From Allobaileyella intestinalis (lineage in GTDB: Bacteria; Bacillota; Clostridia; Peptostreptococcales; Anaerovoracaceae), in the NCBI RefSeq assembly GCF_009695865.1, contig NZ_VUNB01000004.1, forward strand, positions 265,966-329,965: a stretch of DNA of 64,000 nucleotides. The letters are read 5' to 3'. Position numbers and translations under genes: made by a program. Shown in pieces: positions 1 through 8,610 of the stretch (position 1 is the stretch's first letter; every line of letters begins with the position of its first letter). Under the pieces are notes generated by a model. That model was not told the DNA's origin. It worked only from the letters and a program-made list of their open reading frames with translations, and did not search any database.

Positions 1-1100
1 TCGAAGGTGCCGGCAGTCCTGCTGAGATAAACCTGAGCAAGGGAGATTTCGCCAACATGGGAATGGCAAAGATGGCAGGAGCTCCGGTGATACTGGCCGG
101 GGACATAGACAGAGGCGGCGTATTCGCTCAGCTCTATGGAACAGTGAAACTCCTTCCTGAAGATGAACAGAATATAATCAAAGCTCTTGTTATCAACAAG
201 TTCAGAGGAGATGTAAGCCTTCTAGGGAACGGACTGGAAATGATAAGTGATCTGACGGGAAAACCAGTTGCCGGAGTAATACCCATGATGGATGTGGACA
301 TTGACGACGAAGACAGCCTCTCCTCAAGACTTACTAGACAAAGTAAACCGGCACTAATAGACGTGGCCGTGATCCGCCTCCCTAAGATATCCAATTTTAC
401 TGATCTGGCGCCACTGGAGGCAACTGACGGAATCAGGGTCAGATACATAACATCTCCAGGTGAGATGGACCATCCTGATCTGATTGTAATACCAGGCACA
501 AAAAGCACCATTGCTGATCTTAAATGGATGAGATCTTCAGGCATAGAAGCTGTAATCAAAAAGCTCAGCAGTTCAGGTACTCCGGTTATTGGGATATGCG
601 GAGGCTATCAGATGCTAGGTAAAAAAATAACTGACCATGAAGGCGCAGAAGGCGGCGGAAGTATCCGTGGAATGGAACTCCTTCCTGTAGTTACGGAATT
701 CCAGCATGAAAAACACCGAACCAGAACTTCAGGAAATTTTCTTGAGGTTTCAGGAATATTCTCCTCCCTTACAGGTCAGCCCCTGACTGGATATGAAATT
801 CACATGGGCCGGACAATCCTGCAAGGCAATGGAGTCCCTCTCATAAAACTGGAAAACGGCCAGCTCATGGGCTGTCAGAATGGAAATGTATACGGTTCCT
901 ATCTCCACGGATTCTTCGACTCGGCAGAATGCCGCCGGGAAATTCTGGATGAATTAGGAAAGAATAAAGGCATTGATTTTTCCCCTGAATCATTCAATTG
1001 GTCTGAATACAAGGACCAGCAGTACAACAAACTGGCAGCAGCCCTGAGAGCCAGCCTTGACATGGATATGATATACAAAATAATCGAGAAAGGTATCTGA
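1..1100 (+). CDS. cobQ: Cobyric acid synthase (CobQ/CbiP), 5' truncated by window edge
   Basis: ATP- and glutamine-dependent amidation of side-chain carboxylates of adenosylcobyrinic acid a,c-diamide to give cobyric acid, in the cytoplasm. The reading frame is open from base 3 and already reads EGAGSPAEINL, a conserved CobQ segment, so the ATP-binding N-terminus lies left of the window and the first internal Met (57) is not the start. The C-terminal half is a class I glutamine amidotransferase domain with an intact nucleophile elbow (ICGGYQMLG, Cys near 595-600) and the catalytic His in GSYLHG (near 895-910). cbiC follows after 6 bases, so the genes are co-transcribed. Family assignment is firm; only the true 5' end is unknown. 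Confidence 0.95.
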   Translation, partial: EGAGSPAEINLSKGDFANMGMAKMAGAPVILAGDIDRGGVFAQLYGTVKLLPEDEQNIIKALVINKFRGDVSLLGNGLEMISDLTGKPVAGVIPMMDVDIDDEDSLSSRLTRQSKPALIDVAVIRLPKISNFTDLAPLEATDGIRVRYITSPGEMDHPDLIVIPGTKSTIADLKWMRSSGIEAVIKKLSSSGTPVIGICGGYQMLGKKITDHEGAEGGGSIRGMELLPVVTEFQHEKHRTRTSGNFLEVSGIFSSLTGQPLTGYEIHMGRTILQGNGVPLIKLENGQLMGCQNGNVYGSYLHGFFDSAECRREILDELGKNKGIDFSPESFNWSEYKDQQYNKLAAALRASLDMDMIYKIIEKGI

Positions 1101-1106
1101 TCATAA

Positions 1107-1751
1107 ATGGAAAATAAAAACCACATTGAACTTGAGAACGTTCTTCCTGCAGACATTGAAGCCAGGAGCTTTGAGATCATCAGGTCGGAACTGCCCCATC
1201 CGGTGCCGGAGGACCTGGCGCCAGTGATTATAAGGGCCATTCACACTTCGGCTGATTTCGAATATGCCGATTCACTGTGTTTCAGCAAAGGTGTTATGGA
1301 TATTGCCAGAAATGCTCTGAAGAATGGGGCAACAATCGTTACCGACACCAACATGGCTCTGGCAGGAATAAACAGGGGCGCCCTTGAGAAGCTTGGCTGC
1401 AGGAAAATATGTTTCATGGCAGATCCTGAAGTGGCCGCTGCAGCTAAGGAAAATGGATTCACCAGAGCCGCCGCTTCCGTGGACAAGGCCGCATCCATCA
1501 ATGGCCCTTTGATCTACGCTGTGGGAAACGCCCCTACTGCCCTGGTCCGCCTCTATGAGAAAATCAGCAGCGGTGAGATGAAACCGGATCTGATCATAGG
1601 AGTTCCAGTAGGCTTCGTAAATGTGGTTCAGGCAAAAGAGCTTATTATGACCGCCGGTGTTCCATATATTGTTGCCCGGGGAAGAAAAGGCGGCAGCAAT
1701 GTGGCGGCGGCCATCGTAAACGCATTGATGTATTCAATAACGAGGAAGTAA
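1107..1751 (+). CDS. cbiC: Precorrin-8X / cobalt-precorrin-8 methylmutase (CbiC/CobH)
   Basis: Moves the C11 methyl group to C12 of (cobalt-)precorrin-8 to give (hydrogeno)cobyrinic acid. The 214-residue product has the usual family length and the catalytic-His segment RAIHTSADFEY near residue 46. The conserved glycine-rich IGVPVGFVNVVQAKE and the C-terminal RGRKGGSNVAAAIVNAL are also present. It starts 6 bases after cobQ and ends 2 bases before the next small gene, so it belongs to the plus-strand cobalamin operon. Because the neighbouring operon has the cobaltochelatase CbiK, the pathway is most likely the anaerobic, early-cobalt route, and the cbiC name is preferred over cobH. Confidence 0.95.
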   Translation: MENKNHIELENVLPADIEARSFEIIRSELPHPVPEDLAPVIIRAIHTSADFEYADSLCFSKGVMDIARNALKNGATIVTDTNMALAGINRGALEKLGCRKICFMADPEVAAAAKENGFTRAAASVDKAASINGPLIYAVGNAPTALVRLYEKISSGEMKPDLIIGVPVGFVNVVQAKELIMTAGVPYIVARGRKGGSNVAAAIVNALMYSITRK

Positions 1752-1753
1752 CT

Positions 1754-2014
1754 ATGGCTGACTATTCATTTTTCTCAAACAAAGACTGCCAGTATTTTCC
1801 CTGTCATAACAACGTGGACCCGGAGAATTTCAACTGTCTGTTCTGCTACTGCCCACTCTACGCCCTGGGGAGCAAGTGCGGCGGTAATTTTTACTATACG
1901 GAAAAAGGCATAAAGAGCTGCGAAAGATGCGGCATCCCCCACTCATCAAAGGGCTACAGTTACATTCTTTCAAAGTTCCCGGAGATTAAGGAGCTGGCTG
2001 AGAAAAACAGATAG
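1754..2014 (+). CDS. Small Cys-rich protein of the cobalamin cluster
   Basis: An 86-residue protein with about ten cysteines spaced as CxxFPC, CLFCYC and CERCG, which suggests one or two bound metals. It matches my recollection of the 'cysteine-rich small domain' family that occurs beside or fused to cobalamin synthesis enzymes in clostridia and methanogens. No function is established that I know of. The start codon sits 2 bases after the cbiC stop with GGAAG upstream, so it is translationally linked to cbiC. It ends 4 bases before the convergent hemB gene, leaving no room for a separate terminator. Confidence 0.8.
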   Translation: MADYSFFSNKDCQYFPCHNNVDPENFNCLFCYCPLYALGSKCGGNFYYTEKGIKSCERCGIPHSSKGYSYILSKFPEIKELAEKNR

Positions 2015-2017
2015 AAA

Positions 2018-3001
2018 TCAGCCGATAAGCCCCTGGTCCATCATCTTCGCCAGCTCTTTGGCATAATATGTAATGTAAATCCCGGCTCCTGCCCTGTAAG
2101 CGCCTACGGCCATCTCGCCGATGATCTTCTCCTCATCTATCCAGCCGTTGCTGGCAGCTGCCTTTACCATGGCATATTCTCCGCTGACGCTGTACGTAGC
2201 AATTGGAATATCAGTAGCCTGAGCCACTGACTTTACCAGGTCCAGATATGCCATTGCCGGCTTTACAATCAGCATGTCCGCTCCCTCATCCACATCGCTG
2301 AGTGCCTCCTTCATTGCCTCACGAGGATTGTGGAAGTCCATCTGATAGGCCTTTCTGTCTCCGAAAGACGGAGCGGAATCTGCAGCATCTCTGAAGGGAC
2401 CGTAAAATGAAGAAGCGAATTTTACCGCATAGGACATAATTGGAATGTTCTTGAAACCGTTTTCATCCAGCTTGTTCCTGATGGCCAGAACTCTTCCGTC
2501 CATCATGTCGGATGGAGCCACCACATCAGCTCCGGCCCGGACCTGGCTTAAAGCGATTTGTGACAGATATTCCAAGGTCTTATCGTTGTCCACATGGTGG
2601 CCGCAAAGAATTCCGCAGTGGCCGTGAGAAGTATACTCACACATGCATACATCTGCTATGGCGATCATGTCAGGGAAAAGCCTCTTTGTCTCTCTGAGGG
2701 CCTTCTGGACTACGCCATCTTCCGCATAGGCCTGGCTTCCTACTTCATCCTTGTGCTCAGGTATGCCGAACATCAGAATATTGTTAACCCCTGCATTCTG
2801 AAGGTCTTCCAGTGCATATGGAAGCTGATCCACGCTGTACCTGTACTGCCCTGGCATAGACGGGATTTCCTCTTTAATATTCTTTCCGTCAATGGCAAAA
2901 ATCGGATAAACCAGTGAACTCTTGTCCATTCTGGTCTCCCTCACCATTCTCCTCATGGCATCACTTGATCTCAGTCTCCTCGGTCTCTTTAATAGTTCCA
3001 C
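2018..3001 (-). CDS. hemB: Porphobilinogen synthase (delta-aminolevulinate dehydratase)
   Basis: Condenses two 5-aminolevulinate molecules to porphobilinogen. The 327-residue length is typical. Both Schiff-base lysines are visible, in YAVKFASSFYGPFRDA and in DMLIVKPAMAYLD. A Cys cluster (VCMCEYTSHGHCG) indicates the zinc-dependent class. It is the last gene of the minus-strand tetrapyrrole operon and overlaps the end of cobA-hemD by 13 bases, which implies coupled translation. hemA and hemL, which would supply aminolevulinate, are not in the window. Confidence 0.97.
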   Translation of the reverse strand: MELLKRPRRLRSSDAMRRMVRETRMDKSSLVYPIFAIDGKNIKEEIPSMPGQYRYSVDQLPYALEDLQNAGVNNILMFGIPEHKDEVGSQAYAEDGVVQKALRETKRLFPDMIAIADVCMCEYTSHGHCGILCGHHVDNDKTLEYLSQIALSQVRAGADVVAPSDMMDGRVLAIRNKLDENGFKNIPIMSYAVKFASSFYGPFRDAADSAPSFGDRKAYQMDFHNPREAMKEALSDVDEGADMLIVKPAMAYLDLVKSVAQATDIPIATYSVSGEYAMVKAAASNGWIDEEKIIGEMAVGAYRAGAGIYITYYAKELAKMMDQGLIG

Positions 3002-4509
3002 TTTGTACCCTCTTTCTTCATATTACAAACAAGTTCTAACAGACTATCCATAGTGGCCTCTTCAGCCACAAAAGTCTCCATGCCGTACCGGGCAGCCTCT
3101 GCCTCCGTCTGTTTTCCGATGCAAGCTGCCTTCACCTTTGAATAATCAAGGCCTTCAGTTGCCTGAACAAAACCTCTCACAGTAGAAGCGCTGGTGAACA
3201 CGGCGCAGTCAATTTCTCCTCTGGAAAAAAGCTCTTTCTCATCTACTATTCCAGGGCGTGCCGGTACCGTATCATAAGTCGGAATATCTTCAACTAACCC
3301 GCCAGCTTTTTCCAGGTAACGAACCAATGCTTGATTCCCTGCTGAGGCCCTTGGTATCAGTATTCTGTCCCCATCACGGACAAGCTGAGCCAGCTCTCTT
3401 CCAAGAGTCTCGCCGTCAAACCTGGATGGTACCATATCAGGATAGATGCCGATTTTTCTCAGCTCTCTTTCTGTCCCTTTTCCAATAGCAGCTATGCGGA
3501 CTGAAGCAAAAGAACGCACGTCGATTTTGAGACGGTCCATGTTCTGCCTGAGGATTTTGACTCCTGTGGGACTTGTGAGTACCAGCCACTGGTACTGGCC
3601 TATGTTCAAAAGTGCTTTTTCCAGCATTTCATCAGGTTCCCTTGGAACAGTCTGGATAGACGGCAGCTCCAGAACCTCTGCCCCTGCTATTCTCAGCTTT
3701 TCTGCCATACGGGATATCATTCCTGCAGGCCTGGTCAGTACCACCTTCCATCCTCCCAGGGGAAGATTCTCATACCACTGGAACCTGTCTGCCAGCTCAC
3801 AGACCCGGCCAACGACGATTATGGCTGGAGTTTCAATGCCTTTTCTCTCCACTTCACCGGCCAGTGTGGACACTGTAGCTACTATCCTCTTCTGCCCTGC
3901 CGTAGTTCCCTTCTGCAAAATGGCAGCCGGCATATCCGGATCCATTCCTCCTGCCAGCAGTCCGCTGCAAATATCTTTAAGAGCATGGACTCCCATTAGA
4001 AAGACCAGTGTCCCCTTCGTTTTCACCAGTGCCTGAAAATTTATGTCATATTCCTCTCCGGCTTTCTTGTGGCCGGTAATTATGTGGAGCGATGAAGTAT
4101 AATCTCTGTGGGTCACAGGAATTCCATTGTATGCCGGAACCGCAAGAGGCGAGGTTACTCCTGGAACTACTTCGTAAGGAATATTATTTTCAGCCAGCAG
4201 CTCCAGCTCTTCTCCTCCCCTTCCGAAAAGGAAGGGATCGCCGCCTTTAAGCCTTACAACTTTTTTCCCTTCCTGAGCGAGAGACAGAAGCAGCTGGTTT
4301 ATCTTATCCTGAGCCATAGTGTGGTTGCTGGCTCTTTTTCCAACATTGATGAGCTGAGCCTCCTGAGGTAGGGTTGACAGAATACTGTCTCCCACCAGGC
4401 TGTCGTAAACCACCACATCAGCTTCTTCCAGGACCTTACGGCCTTTAATTGTCATCAGAAGGCTGTCGCCGGGACCTGCACCAACAAGCCATACTTTTCC
4501 TGATTTCAT
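2989..4509 (-). CDS. cobA-hemD: Fused uroporphyrinogen-III C-methyltransferase / uroporphyrinogen-III synthase
   Basis: A bifunctional 506-residue protein. Residues about 1-245 are SUMT (CobA), with the SAM-binding VGAGPGDSLLMTIKG start and the RLKGGDPFLFGRGGEE loop; this part makes precorrin-2. Residues about 255-495 are HemD, which cyclises hydroxymethylbilane to uroporphyrinogen III. The fusion is common in clostridia and links ring closure to the corrin/siroheme branch. The start codon overlaps the hemC stop (TGATG), so translation is coupled. Together with HemC and HemB it supplies uroporphyrinogen III and precorrin-2 mostly for cobalamin here, since no later haem genes are seen. Confidence 0.96.
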   Translation of the reverse strand: MKSGKVWLVGAGPGDSLLMTIKGRKVLEEADVVVYDSLVGDSILSTLPQEAQLINVGKRASNHTMAQDKINQLLLSLAQEGKKVVRLKGGDPFLFGRGGEELELLAENNIPYEVVPGVTSPLAVPAYNGIPVTHRDYTSSLHIITGHKKAGEEYDINFQALVKTKGTLVFLMGVHALKDICSGLLAGGMDPDMPAAILQKGTTAGQKRIVATVSTLAGEVERKGIETPAIIVVGRVCELADRFQWYENLPLGGWKVVLTRPAGMISRMAEKLRIAGAEVLELPSIQTVPREPDEMLEKALLNIGQYQWLVLTSPTGVKILRQNMDRLKIDVRSFASVRIAAIGKGTERELRKIGIYPDMVPSRFDGETLGRELAQLVRDGDRILIPRASAGNQALVRYLEKAGGLVEDIPTYDTVPARPGIVDEKELFSRGEIDCAVFTSASTVRGFVQATEGLDYSKVKAACIGKQTEAEAARYGMETFVAEEATMDSLLELVCNMKKEGTKWNY

Positions 4510-5381
4510 CAGATATATCTTCCTTTCATTCTCTTTGCCAAAGTTATTCCCAGGCTTTCTGCCCCTTCTGCATCACCGTCCATGCTGTCCTTGTGCCACT
4601 GGCCTGTAGGTTCGTGGTAATAGAGACCAGTCAGGTGAATATTTCTGCCATCTGTCTGACCGTAAGCTGCAACAGGAGATGTGCAGCCTCCGTCCAGATA
4701 ACGGACAAAAGCCCTTTCAGCCAGGGAGCATATGTGGGAATCCTTGTCATCAAACTGCTGGAGATATGAATAATCTTCGTCACTTCTTCCCTGAACAACC
4801 AGAACTCCCTGGCCTGCTGCCGGGAGGATCTCGTCGGTACTGAAGTACCTGCTGATTCTGTTTTCAAGTCCAAGTCTCTTCAGACCTGCAGCAGCAAGAA
4901 CGAGGCCGCTGAATTCACCGCTGTCCAGCTTCTCCAGTCTGGTGAGCACATTGCCGCGGACGCTTTTAAATTCGTAACCAGGAAACAGATCTCTCAGCTG
5001 GAGCTTTCTTCTCAAGCTGGAGGATCCGATAGGCCGGGTTTTGTCCAGTTCCCTTACTCCCTTTGGCAGAACCAGCACATCTCTTGGATCTTCCCTCTTT
5101 GAGAAGGCCACAACAGGCAAGTTCTCCGGTATGATCATCGGCATATCCTTTAGACTATGAACAGAAAGATCTGTTCGTCCGTCCAGAAGAGCCTGATCCA
5201 GTTCTCTGACGAACAACCCCTTGCCGCCAATCTTATCAAGAGTCTTGTTCAGTATTCTGTCACCAGTAGTAGTCAGACCAACAATTTCAGCCTCCATCCC
5301 GCAATCATTCAGATATTTCCGGACAATCTCTGTCTGTATCATTGCCAGCCGGCTTTCCCTGCTGCCTATTCTTATTTTCAT
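4509..5381 (-). CDS. hemC: Hydroxymethylbilane synthase (porphobilinogen deaminase)
   Basis: Polymerises four porphobilinogen units using a dipyrromethane cofactor. The family N-terminus KIRIGSRESRLAMIQTE is present. So are the active-site Asp region VHSLKDMP, the arginine-rich GSSSLRRKLQL, and the cofactor-attaching Cys in RYLDGGCTSPVAAY. I chose the Met immediately before KIRIG: it lies one base after the sirC stop (TAATATG), which suits coupled translation. Longer forms starting at 5399 or 5420 are possible, and their extra residues match nothing conserved. The stop overlaps the start of cobA-hemD. Confidence 0.95.
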   Translation of the reverse strand: MKIRIGSRESRLAMIQTEIVRKYLNDCGMEAEIVGLTTTGDRILNKTLDKIGGKGLFVRELDQALLDGRTDLSVHSLKDMPMIIPENLPVVAFSKREDPRDVLVLPKGVRELDKTRPIGSSSLRRKLQLRDLFPGYEFKSVRGNVLTRLEKLDSGEFSGLVLAAAGLKRLGLENRISRYFSTDEILPAAGQGVLVVQGRSDEDYSYLQQFDDKDSHICSLAERAFVRYLDGGCTSPVAAYGQTDGRNIHLTGLYYHEPTGQWHKDSMDGDAEGAESLGITLAKRMKGRYI

Positions 5382-5382
5382 A

Positions 5383-5886
5383 TTATTTCTGTCTGCCATG
5401 GCAATCCTGCTTGTTTTCATGCTGGTATTCTTCGTCCAGCATTTCCTCTATTCTGATTCTAAGTTCCTTCACTCCGGAGTGATCCACTCCGCTGCCGTTT
5501 ATTCCTATTACCGTCTGGTTTTTATCTATTACAGCAGGAAAATAGAAATCACAGAGCTGGTGGTTGCTGGCAGCGTTAACAAGGATGTTTCGCTCCCTGC
5601 AGTGATTTACAATTTTCTGGTCCGTATCCGGATCTCCTGTTGCTGCAAAAACCACATCTGCATCTTCAAGATATGAAGGATCATAGGAATCTCTGATCCA
5701 ATTTATCTGATTTTTCCTGCTCATTTCATCAAGGATTTCTGTAGCACGGGGTGATATCAGATAAATATTATTAGTAAATTTACTCATAACGCCTATTCTT
5801 CTGGTGGCGATTTTTCCTCCGCCGAAAAAAAGGATTTTTTTACGGCCCAGGTCTACGAACAGCGGGAAATAACTGGAATGCTCCAT
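5383..5886 (-). CDS. sirC: Precorrin-2 dehydrogenase (SirC/Met8/CysG N-terminal family)
   Basis: NAD-dependent oxidation of precorrin-2 to sirohydrochlorin, the substrate of CbiK. The 167-residue protein begins with a strand and a dinucleotide-binding loop FFGGGKIATRR, then AATGDPDTDQKIVNHC and VNAASNHQLCDFYFPAV, all typical of this family. It is shorter than the roughly 200-220 residues of Met8-like enzymes because the C-terminal dimerisation/chelatase part is reduced. This fits a separate chelatase (CbiK) in the same operon. The RBS AAAGG precedes the ATG. Confidence 0.9.
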   Translation of the reverse strand: MEHSSYFPLFVDLGRKKILFFGGGKIATRRIGVMSKFTNNIYLISPRATEILDEMSRKNQINWIRDSYDPSYLEDADVVFAATGDPDTDQKIVNHCRERNILVNAASNHQLCDFYFPAVIDKNQTVIGINGSGVDHSGVKELRIRIEEMLDEEYQHENKQDCHGRQK

Positions 5887-5914
5887 GTTTCACAATCCTT
5901 TCTGCATCAAATAA

Positions 5915-7057
5915 TTACTGCCGCTTTCTGCTTTTCACAAAATAGTTTAGTATTCCTCCGGCAATTATCAGAACAAGGGCAATGGTCAGAACTTTTTTTG
6001 CTGCTATCTGCGGAATCTGATCAACGCTGCCGATGGATTTTTCATAAAAAGTCAGGTGGTATTCGATTTCTACAGGATCTCCCAAAGCTGTGGTGTCGGC
6101 CTTGACTATCATGGGTTCGTCAATGGCTGTTACCGGAATGGTGAATGTTGAATTCTCACCTTTCCTGGACTCATTCAGGTATTTTTTCCCGCCTACTATC
6201 ATGTAATCGTAATGGCTGCTGCTCCAGGTGATCTTAGAATAGAAACGGTGCTTTCTCACGTAAAGATAGGCTGGAGATGAAATTGATGCCCTGCCGGAAC
6301 CTCCTGTCATTGACACCTCAATGGAATATTTGCCGTTGCCCAGGCTGGTGTAAAGAGGCTCTGATGGCTGAATATCTCCTGTTCTGGTTAAATCACTTCC
6401 AGTGCTTTCTTTCCTGTCTCCATTGTCGTAGGCATTTACAGCGGCCTGAATCTTGTTGTAATCAGGCAGTGTGATGGTAAGTGCTCCTGATGGAAGGGTT
6501 GTGGCATCAAAGAGAATCTGCCTGCCGTACCACTTCCTGGTGTTTGAGCTGAATGAAGCGCAGTTCAGAGGTTCATCAAGAGCTGATACAGGCACTGTGA
6601 AGTATGACATTCCATTCTTTACTTCAGCCTTTATATACTTTTTTTCTGGAGCTTTTGCAGCATCTTCTGCTGAACCCATGTAGATGAACTTATAGGAAGT
6701 GCTGTCTATCATTATTACAGCCTTCATCTTGCCATCTTTTACCAGGAGCTTTGCCTCTTTTATCCGGAAAAATTTCGAAGAGCTGTCCACAGATATGTCA
6801 TAGGATTCCTCTCTTACGTATTCTGCTGTAAGGGGCGTCATTCCGTATTTGCCCACCTGCTGTGTGGATGCCACATCGCTTCCTGAAGCTACATCTTCAT
6901 ATCCGGAAGCCGCCGTAACTTCTCCTGAAAACATAACTGGAATCATAAGGCAGAGAATCATGATTCCCGGTAATAGAGCAAAAGGTTTTCTGGCTCCTTT
7001 CCTGCCGGATTTCCATATTCGCCATATTCGATTTTTCCGGAGATTTATTTTATGCAT
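5915..7057 (-). CDS. Membrane-anchored surface protein with two NEAT-like repeats
   Basis: A 380-residue protein, exported and anchored by its own C-terminus. A basic N-terminus and hydrophobic stretch (about residues 25-48) look like a signal peptide. A transmembrane helix (about 355-372) is followed by a short basic tail. Between them are two similar beta-rich units, about 75-195 and 235-345. Each has a YxI-V strand, a basic K/R-rich strand, an S-x-x-Y-x-x-x-Y/GG segment and a FTVPVSALDEP / FTIPVTAIDEP signature. This resembles NEAT (haem-binding) domains, but that is my reading and not a database match. It overlaps cbiK by 13 bases, so it probably handles a tetrapyrrole or cobalt at the cell surface. 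Confidence 0.6.
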   Translation of the reverse strand: MHKINLRKNRIWRIWKSGRKGARKPFALLPGIMILCLMIPVMFSGEVTAASGYEDVASGSDVASTQQVGKYGMTPLTAEYVREESYDISVDSSSKFFRIKEAKLLVKDGKMKAVIMIDSTSYKFIYMGSAEDAAKAPEKKYIKAEVKNGMSYFTVPVSALDEPLNCASFSSNTRKWYGRQILFDATTLPSGALTITLPDYNKIQAAVNAYDNGDRKESTGSDLTRTGDIQPSEPLYTSLGNGKYSIEVSMTGGSGRASISSPAYLYVRKHRFYSKITWSSSHYDYMIVGGKKYLNESRKGENSTFTIPVTAIDEPMIVKADTTALGDPVEIEYHLTFYEKSIGSVDQIPQIAAKKVLTIALVLIIAGGILNYFVKSRKRQ

Positions 7058-7857
7058 TCCGCCTCCTGAGCGTGTTTAATATATATCTGCCTTATCTCTT
7101 CAGACTCACCAAGGCCGTGGAGATAAGGGAATGTATCGCATCCCATTTTCATTATTTCTGTTTTCCAGGATGTTTCCTTGTCCCCTGCCAGGTCATTGAT
7201 AGCGTGGTCTCCTGCAACTACCATGAGAGGGGCCAGCAACACCTTTCCTGCTCTTGATGCCCGGATTCCTTCTTTAATGTGTTCAATACCGGGGTTTCCC
7301 TCAACGGTGCCGATGAAAATATCCTTTCTTCCCATGGTGCGGACTTTATTCTCCAGTTCCAGGTAAATGGTATTTTCCCTGTCCGGGGAACCGTGGCCCA
7401 TAAGGGCTACTACCTGGTTTTCATGGATTTCACTGAAAATCTGTGAAATGGCCTTTCCAGTGTCTATCAGGTCACTCTCTCCTGTTAAGAGAGGCCTTCC
7501 CAGGCGTATAGTCTTAATGCTGCTTTTTTCGAGGATTTCTCTAAGCCTCTTGTTCTCGATTCCCTCTGTCAGATGGGTAGGCTGAACGAGAAGGTCTGTT
7601 ATTCCTTCCCGCTCCATAAACTTAACTGCTTCTTCTGCCGTCATTACTTCTGAGCCCTCATTTTTTCTGACCTTTGCTGTCAGCATGTGGCTGGTCCACC
7701 CGGAACAGAAGAGCCGGTCCGGAAAGGCTTTTCTCAAATCTTTTTCTATGGCATTAATGGTCTTTATCCTTGATTCCCTGCAGGAAGTGCCGAAGCTAAT
7801 AACCACGAGCCCCTTTTTTTCACAATCTGTGTTTCTTTCAGTACTAACCTTACTCAT
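7045..7857 (-). CDS. cbiK: Sirohydrochlorin cobaltochelatase
   Basis: Inserts Co2+ into sirohydrochlorin (factor II), the committed step of the anaerobic cobalamin pathway. The 270-residue length is typical of CbiK. The start region GLVVISFGTSCRESR and the metal-binding histidines in ALMGHGSPDR and MVVAGDHAINDLAGD are present, as in Salmonella CbiK. There is no signal peptide, so it is the cytoplasmic type. AGAGG precedes the ATG. It sits between an ABC transporter pair and a surface protein, an arrangement that suggests cobalt or tetrapyrrole traffic is encoded with the chelatase. Confidence 0.95.
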   Translation of the reverse strand: MSKVSTERNTDCEKKGLVVISFGTSCRESRIKTINAIEKDLRKAFPDRLFCSGWTSHMLTAKVRKNEGSEVMTAEEAVKFMEREGITDLLVQPTHLTEGIENKRLREILEKSSIKTIRLGRPLLTGESDLIDTGKAISQIFSEIHENQVVALMGHGSPDRENTIYLELENKVRTMGRKDIFIGTVEGNPGIEHIKEGIRASRAGKVLLAPLMVVAGDHAINDLAGDKETSWKTEIMKMGCDTFPYLHGLGESEEIRQIYIKHAQEAECIK

Positions 7858-7877
7858 ATGCCGGTACCTCTCTGACT

Positions 7878-8609
7878 CTACAAATTCTTTTTCCTGTAAA
7901 TAAAGGCGACGGATAACCCTGCAAACACCACAAGATATATGAGAAGAACCACAAATCCCAGGATTCCAGGCTGTCCGCCGGCCGAAATGCGCCTTATCAT
8001 GTCCGAGGCCTGGGAGAGAGGCAATGCTCCGATGACCTGCCTGAATCCCATTGGCATCTGATCTGTGGAAAAAAATGTATTACAAAGAAATGACATTGGA
8101 ACGATTATGTAGGCAGTGTACCGTGGTGCGTCAGAATAGCTCTTTGCCAGAAATGAAAGTACCAGTGCGATGGTGGCAAAGACTGTGCCGTTCAGAAACA
8201 TAATCAGAAACGACCAGCCGTTGAATACCAGGGATCTGCTTATTGGAATGGTGATGAGGAGAATGACACCTGCTGCGTACATGCCTCTCAGTGCACCTCC
8301 GATTACCTGTCCCAGTATAAACTGCCAGAGAGGAGTTGGAGATACCATTACCTGGTCCAGAGCTTTTTCATAGAGCCTCTGAACGCTCATGTTCTGAGCC
8401 ACGGCGCTGAAGCTTCCTGTCATAGTGGACATTGCAACTATTCCGGGAACCAGAAAATTCAAGTAGGGTTCACCGTGAGATGTGGTCTGTATTCCCAGTC
8501 CGAAAACCAGAAGATACATCAGGGGCGAAACCGTTGCAGCCAGCGTTATTTTGTAGAAGTCTCTCAGAAACTCTCTCCATTTTTCCCATAGTACTGCTAA
8601 AATGCCCAT
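7878..8609 (-). CDS. ABC-2 type transporter permease
   Basis: An integral membrane protein with about six hydrophobic helices, of the ABC-2 (NodJ/DrrB-like) exporter type. The central GSFSAVAQNMSVQRLYEKALDQ / SPTPLWQFILGQ segment is the cytoplasmic coupling region that contacts the ATPase. I chose the ATG at 8609, two bases after the ATPase stop (TAACATG); a TTG at 8636 would overlap the ATPase gene. It pairs with the ATP-binding subunit directly upstream. The substrate is unknown. Its place between cbiL and cbiK suggests export of a tetrapyrrole intermediate or of an antimicrobial/heavy compound, but the sequence does not decide. Confidence 0.85.
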   Translation of the reverse strand: MGILAVLWEKWREFLRDFYKITLAATVSPLMYLLVFGLGIQTTSHGEPYLNFLVPGIVAMSTMTGSFSAVAQNMSVQRLYEKALDQVMVSPTPLWQFILGQVIGGALRGMYAAGVILLITIPISRSLVFNGWSFLIMFLNGTVFATIALVLSFLAKSYSDAPRYTAYIIVPMSFLCNTFFSTDQMPMGFRQVIGALPLSQASDMIRRISAGGQPGILGFVVLLIYLVVFAGLSVAFIYRKKNL

Positions 8610-8610
8610 G

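Noticed and set aside
134..559. Minus-strand frame inside cobQ
   Set aside because: Antisense shadow of a strongly conserved coding frame; no RBS and no family.
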